From: CAZHAM01 sp964530415
GTDB taxonomy: Bacteria > Patescibacteriota > WWE3 > UBA101185 > UBA10185
Length of the DNA: 5,634 nt
Direction: 5' to 3'
NCBI GenBank assembly: GCA_964530415.1
Contig: CAZHAM010000036.1
Span: forward strand, 1 to 5,634
This document shows positions 4,626-5,634 of this stretch, in pieces. Numbering within the stretch: position 1 is the first letter of the stretch; every line of letters starts with the position of its first letter. The notes below the pieces were generated by a model. That model saw nothing but the letters and a program-made list of their open reading frames with translations. It was not told the origin of the DNA and did not search any database. A program made the translations under genes and the position numbers.

Positions 4626-5634
4626 ATGCCCTTCTATAAAATTAAATCTAGAGGTTTTACGCATTTATTATTACTTATATCTCTGGGTTTATTGTTTGGC
4701 GCAGGAACGGGATTTTTTGGTTTTAAAAATTTATTATCCCACCGTCCGCAAAATAATAGCCCTACACAGGATGTCTTACAGGCATCTACTTCGAGGAGAC
4801 CGATAGTGGTCGACCACAACTCTGTGGCATTATTCGATTCGATTCCCCAACAGTATATTGACGCGGCAAGGAACTTGGATATGTTGTTTATCGACAGATC
4901 TGTCGGAGGAAACATCAGCGACGGGCTTAGCTGTTTAGCATACCCAAATGCGGCATCGGCACCGAGCCACTGCAGAAGACCTGACATTCAAACTTCTGAA
5001 TTGATTGCAAATACAATGTATAGCAGGTCTAATTGGGATTACCTATATTGGGACTCGACCGGTAATTGTAGTGAGTGGTACGATAAAGTTAGATGTTTCT
5101 TGGATATGACTCGTCCCGTAATCAATAATTACGATGTTATGTCATATCAATTTAGTTATTTGGAGGTTGCTTCTACTTCAAGTATCGCCAACACCGCATC
5201 GGGATTTTTTGGGGATAACAGATACGATGTGAGAGATATTGAGGCGTGGGAAGCTCAAAATCCTTCTAAAGCATTTATTTATTGGACAACTAGTTTAGCG
5301 AGAGGAACGGGGACACAAGTTTCTACTAATTTTAACCAACAGATGAGAAATTATGCTATTTCAAACAATAAGGTTTTGTTTGACGTAGCGGATATCCTTT
5401 CTCACGACCAAAACGGAAACCCTTGCTACGACAATAGAGATGGGGTTTCTTATACTAACGGTAACAACAGTGAGAACTACCCTGATGATGGATCCAACTA
5501 TCCGGCAATATGCCAATCTTATACTACTGAGACTGATGGTGGACATTTAGGAAGCGTTTCTGCAGGTAAAATAAGAACTGCCAAAGCATTTTGGGTACTG
5601 ATGGCCCAGATTGCAGGTTGGGATCCTGGAACAG
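4626..5634 (+). CDS. Signal-anchored SGNH-hydrolase-like protein (3'-truncated)
   Basis: The frame from the ATG at 4626 stays open for 336 codons and runs off the window. Residues 1-12 are basic and a hydrophobic segment follows (about 13-30, LLLLISLGLLFGAGTGFFGF), so the protein is anchored or exported. A Gln/Asn/Ser/Thr-rich linker leads to the globular domain at VVDHNSVALFD (61-71). RSVGGNISDGL (91-101) would carry the nucleophile Ser92. SYQFSYLEV and FIYWTTSLARG follow, and TDGGHLG (303-309) supplies a DxxH pair, Asp304 and His307, then KAFWVLMAQIAGW near the window end. SVGxNI plus a late DGGH is the pattern I associate with SGNH/GDSL-like esterase folds, but GDSL itself is absent, so the class is inferred. 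Six cysteines fit an extracellular disulfide-bonded protein. The substrate, perhaps an acylated glycan, is unknown. Homologues often carry further domains after this point, and these cannot be seen here. No Shine-Dalgarno site precedes the start. Confidence 0.85.
   Translation, partial: MPFYKIKSRGFTHLLLLISLGLLFGAGTGFFGFKNLLSHRPQNNSPTQDVLQASTSRRPIVVDHNSVALFDSIPQQYIDAARNLDMLFIDRSVGGNISDGLSCLAYPNAASAPSHCRRPDIQTSELIANTMYSRSNWDYLYWDSTGNCSEWYDKVRCFLDMTRPVINNYDVMSYQFSYLEVASTSSIANTASGFFGDNRYDVRDIEAWEAQNPSKAFIYWTTSLARGTGTQVSTNFNQQMRNYAISNNKVLFDVADILSHDQNGNPCYDNRDGVSYTNGNNSENYPDDGSNYPAICQSYTTETDGGHLGSVSAGKIRTAKAFWVLMAQIAGWDPGT

Noticed and set aside
4208..4627. Minus-strand frame opposite the secreted protein and terminator
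   Set aside because: It runs through a strong plus-strand terminator hairpin and is antisense to a signal-peptide-bearing gene, and it has no domain of its own.
4634..5546. Minus-strand frames opposite the SGNH-like gene
   Set aside because: The plus strand encodes a continuous 336-residue protein with a signal anchor and conserved motifs here; these frames are its shadow.
1..5634. CRISPR, tRNA, rRNA, transposase or alternative genetic code
   Set aside because: No spaced direct repeats, cloverleaf-like segments, rRNA-like sequence or transposase motifs were seen. All genes read with standard stops and none needs TGA as a sense codon.

Overview
The window is an AT-rich, gene-dense bacterial segment with seven protein genes, almost no spacer DNA and no RNA genes, mobile elements or CRISPR. 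The gene content suggests a Candidate Phyla Radiation (Patescibacteria) genome, perhaps Microgenomates or WWE3-like. The reasons are compact genes with few good Shine-Dalgarno sites, several small or anchored exported proteins without obvious pathway partners, and a secreted helical protein type (4011-4511) that I recall as frequent in that group. This placement is inference from protein style; no rRNA or marker gene is present. All seven frames read with the standard bacterial code, with TAA or TAG stops and no in-frame TGA.

Left block, plus strand: the 3' end of a YpfJ-type neutral zinc metallopeptidase (1-501, start lies before the window), followed directly by a tRNA-dihydrouridine synthase (506-1459). 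They are probably co-transcribed. The synthase meets a small two-helix membrane protein of unknown function tail to tail (1454-1780, minus), and their stop codons overlap.

Middle block: a GC-stemmed hairpin with a U-tract (1896-1917), usable in both directions, separates that small gene from a membrane-anchored or secreted alpha/beta hydrolase (1938-3023, minus). The hydrolase is divergent, across only 19 bp, from a matrixin-like zinc metalloprotease (3043-3981, plus). The protease carries a long coiled-coil insertion inside its catalytic domain. It is followed 29 bp later by a small secreted helical protein with a Gly/Arg-rich tail (4011-4511), and this pair ends at a strong intrinsic terminator (4534-4567).

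Right block: a signal-anchored extracytoplasmic protein (4626 to the window end, plus, truncated) with SGNH-hydrolase-like motifs. Its frame runs off the end of the window.

Overall theme: five of the seven products (two metallopeptidases, an alpha/beta hydrolase, a probable SGNH-type hydrolase and a small helical protein) are predicted to act in or outside the cell envelope, and a sixth is an integral membrane protein. Only the Dus enzyme is clearly cytoplasmic. The region looks like a small neighbourhood of envelope and extracellular degradation functions. No gene-to-gene biochemical link can be proved from sequence alone.
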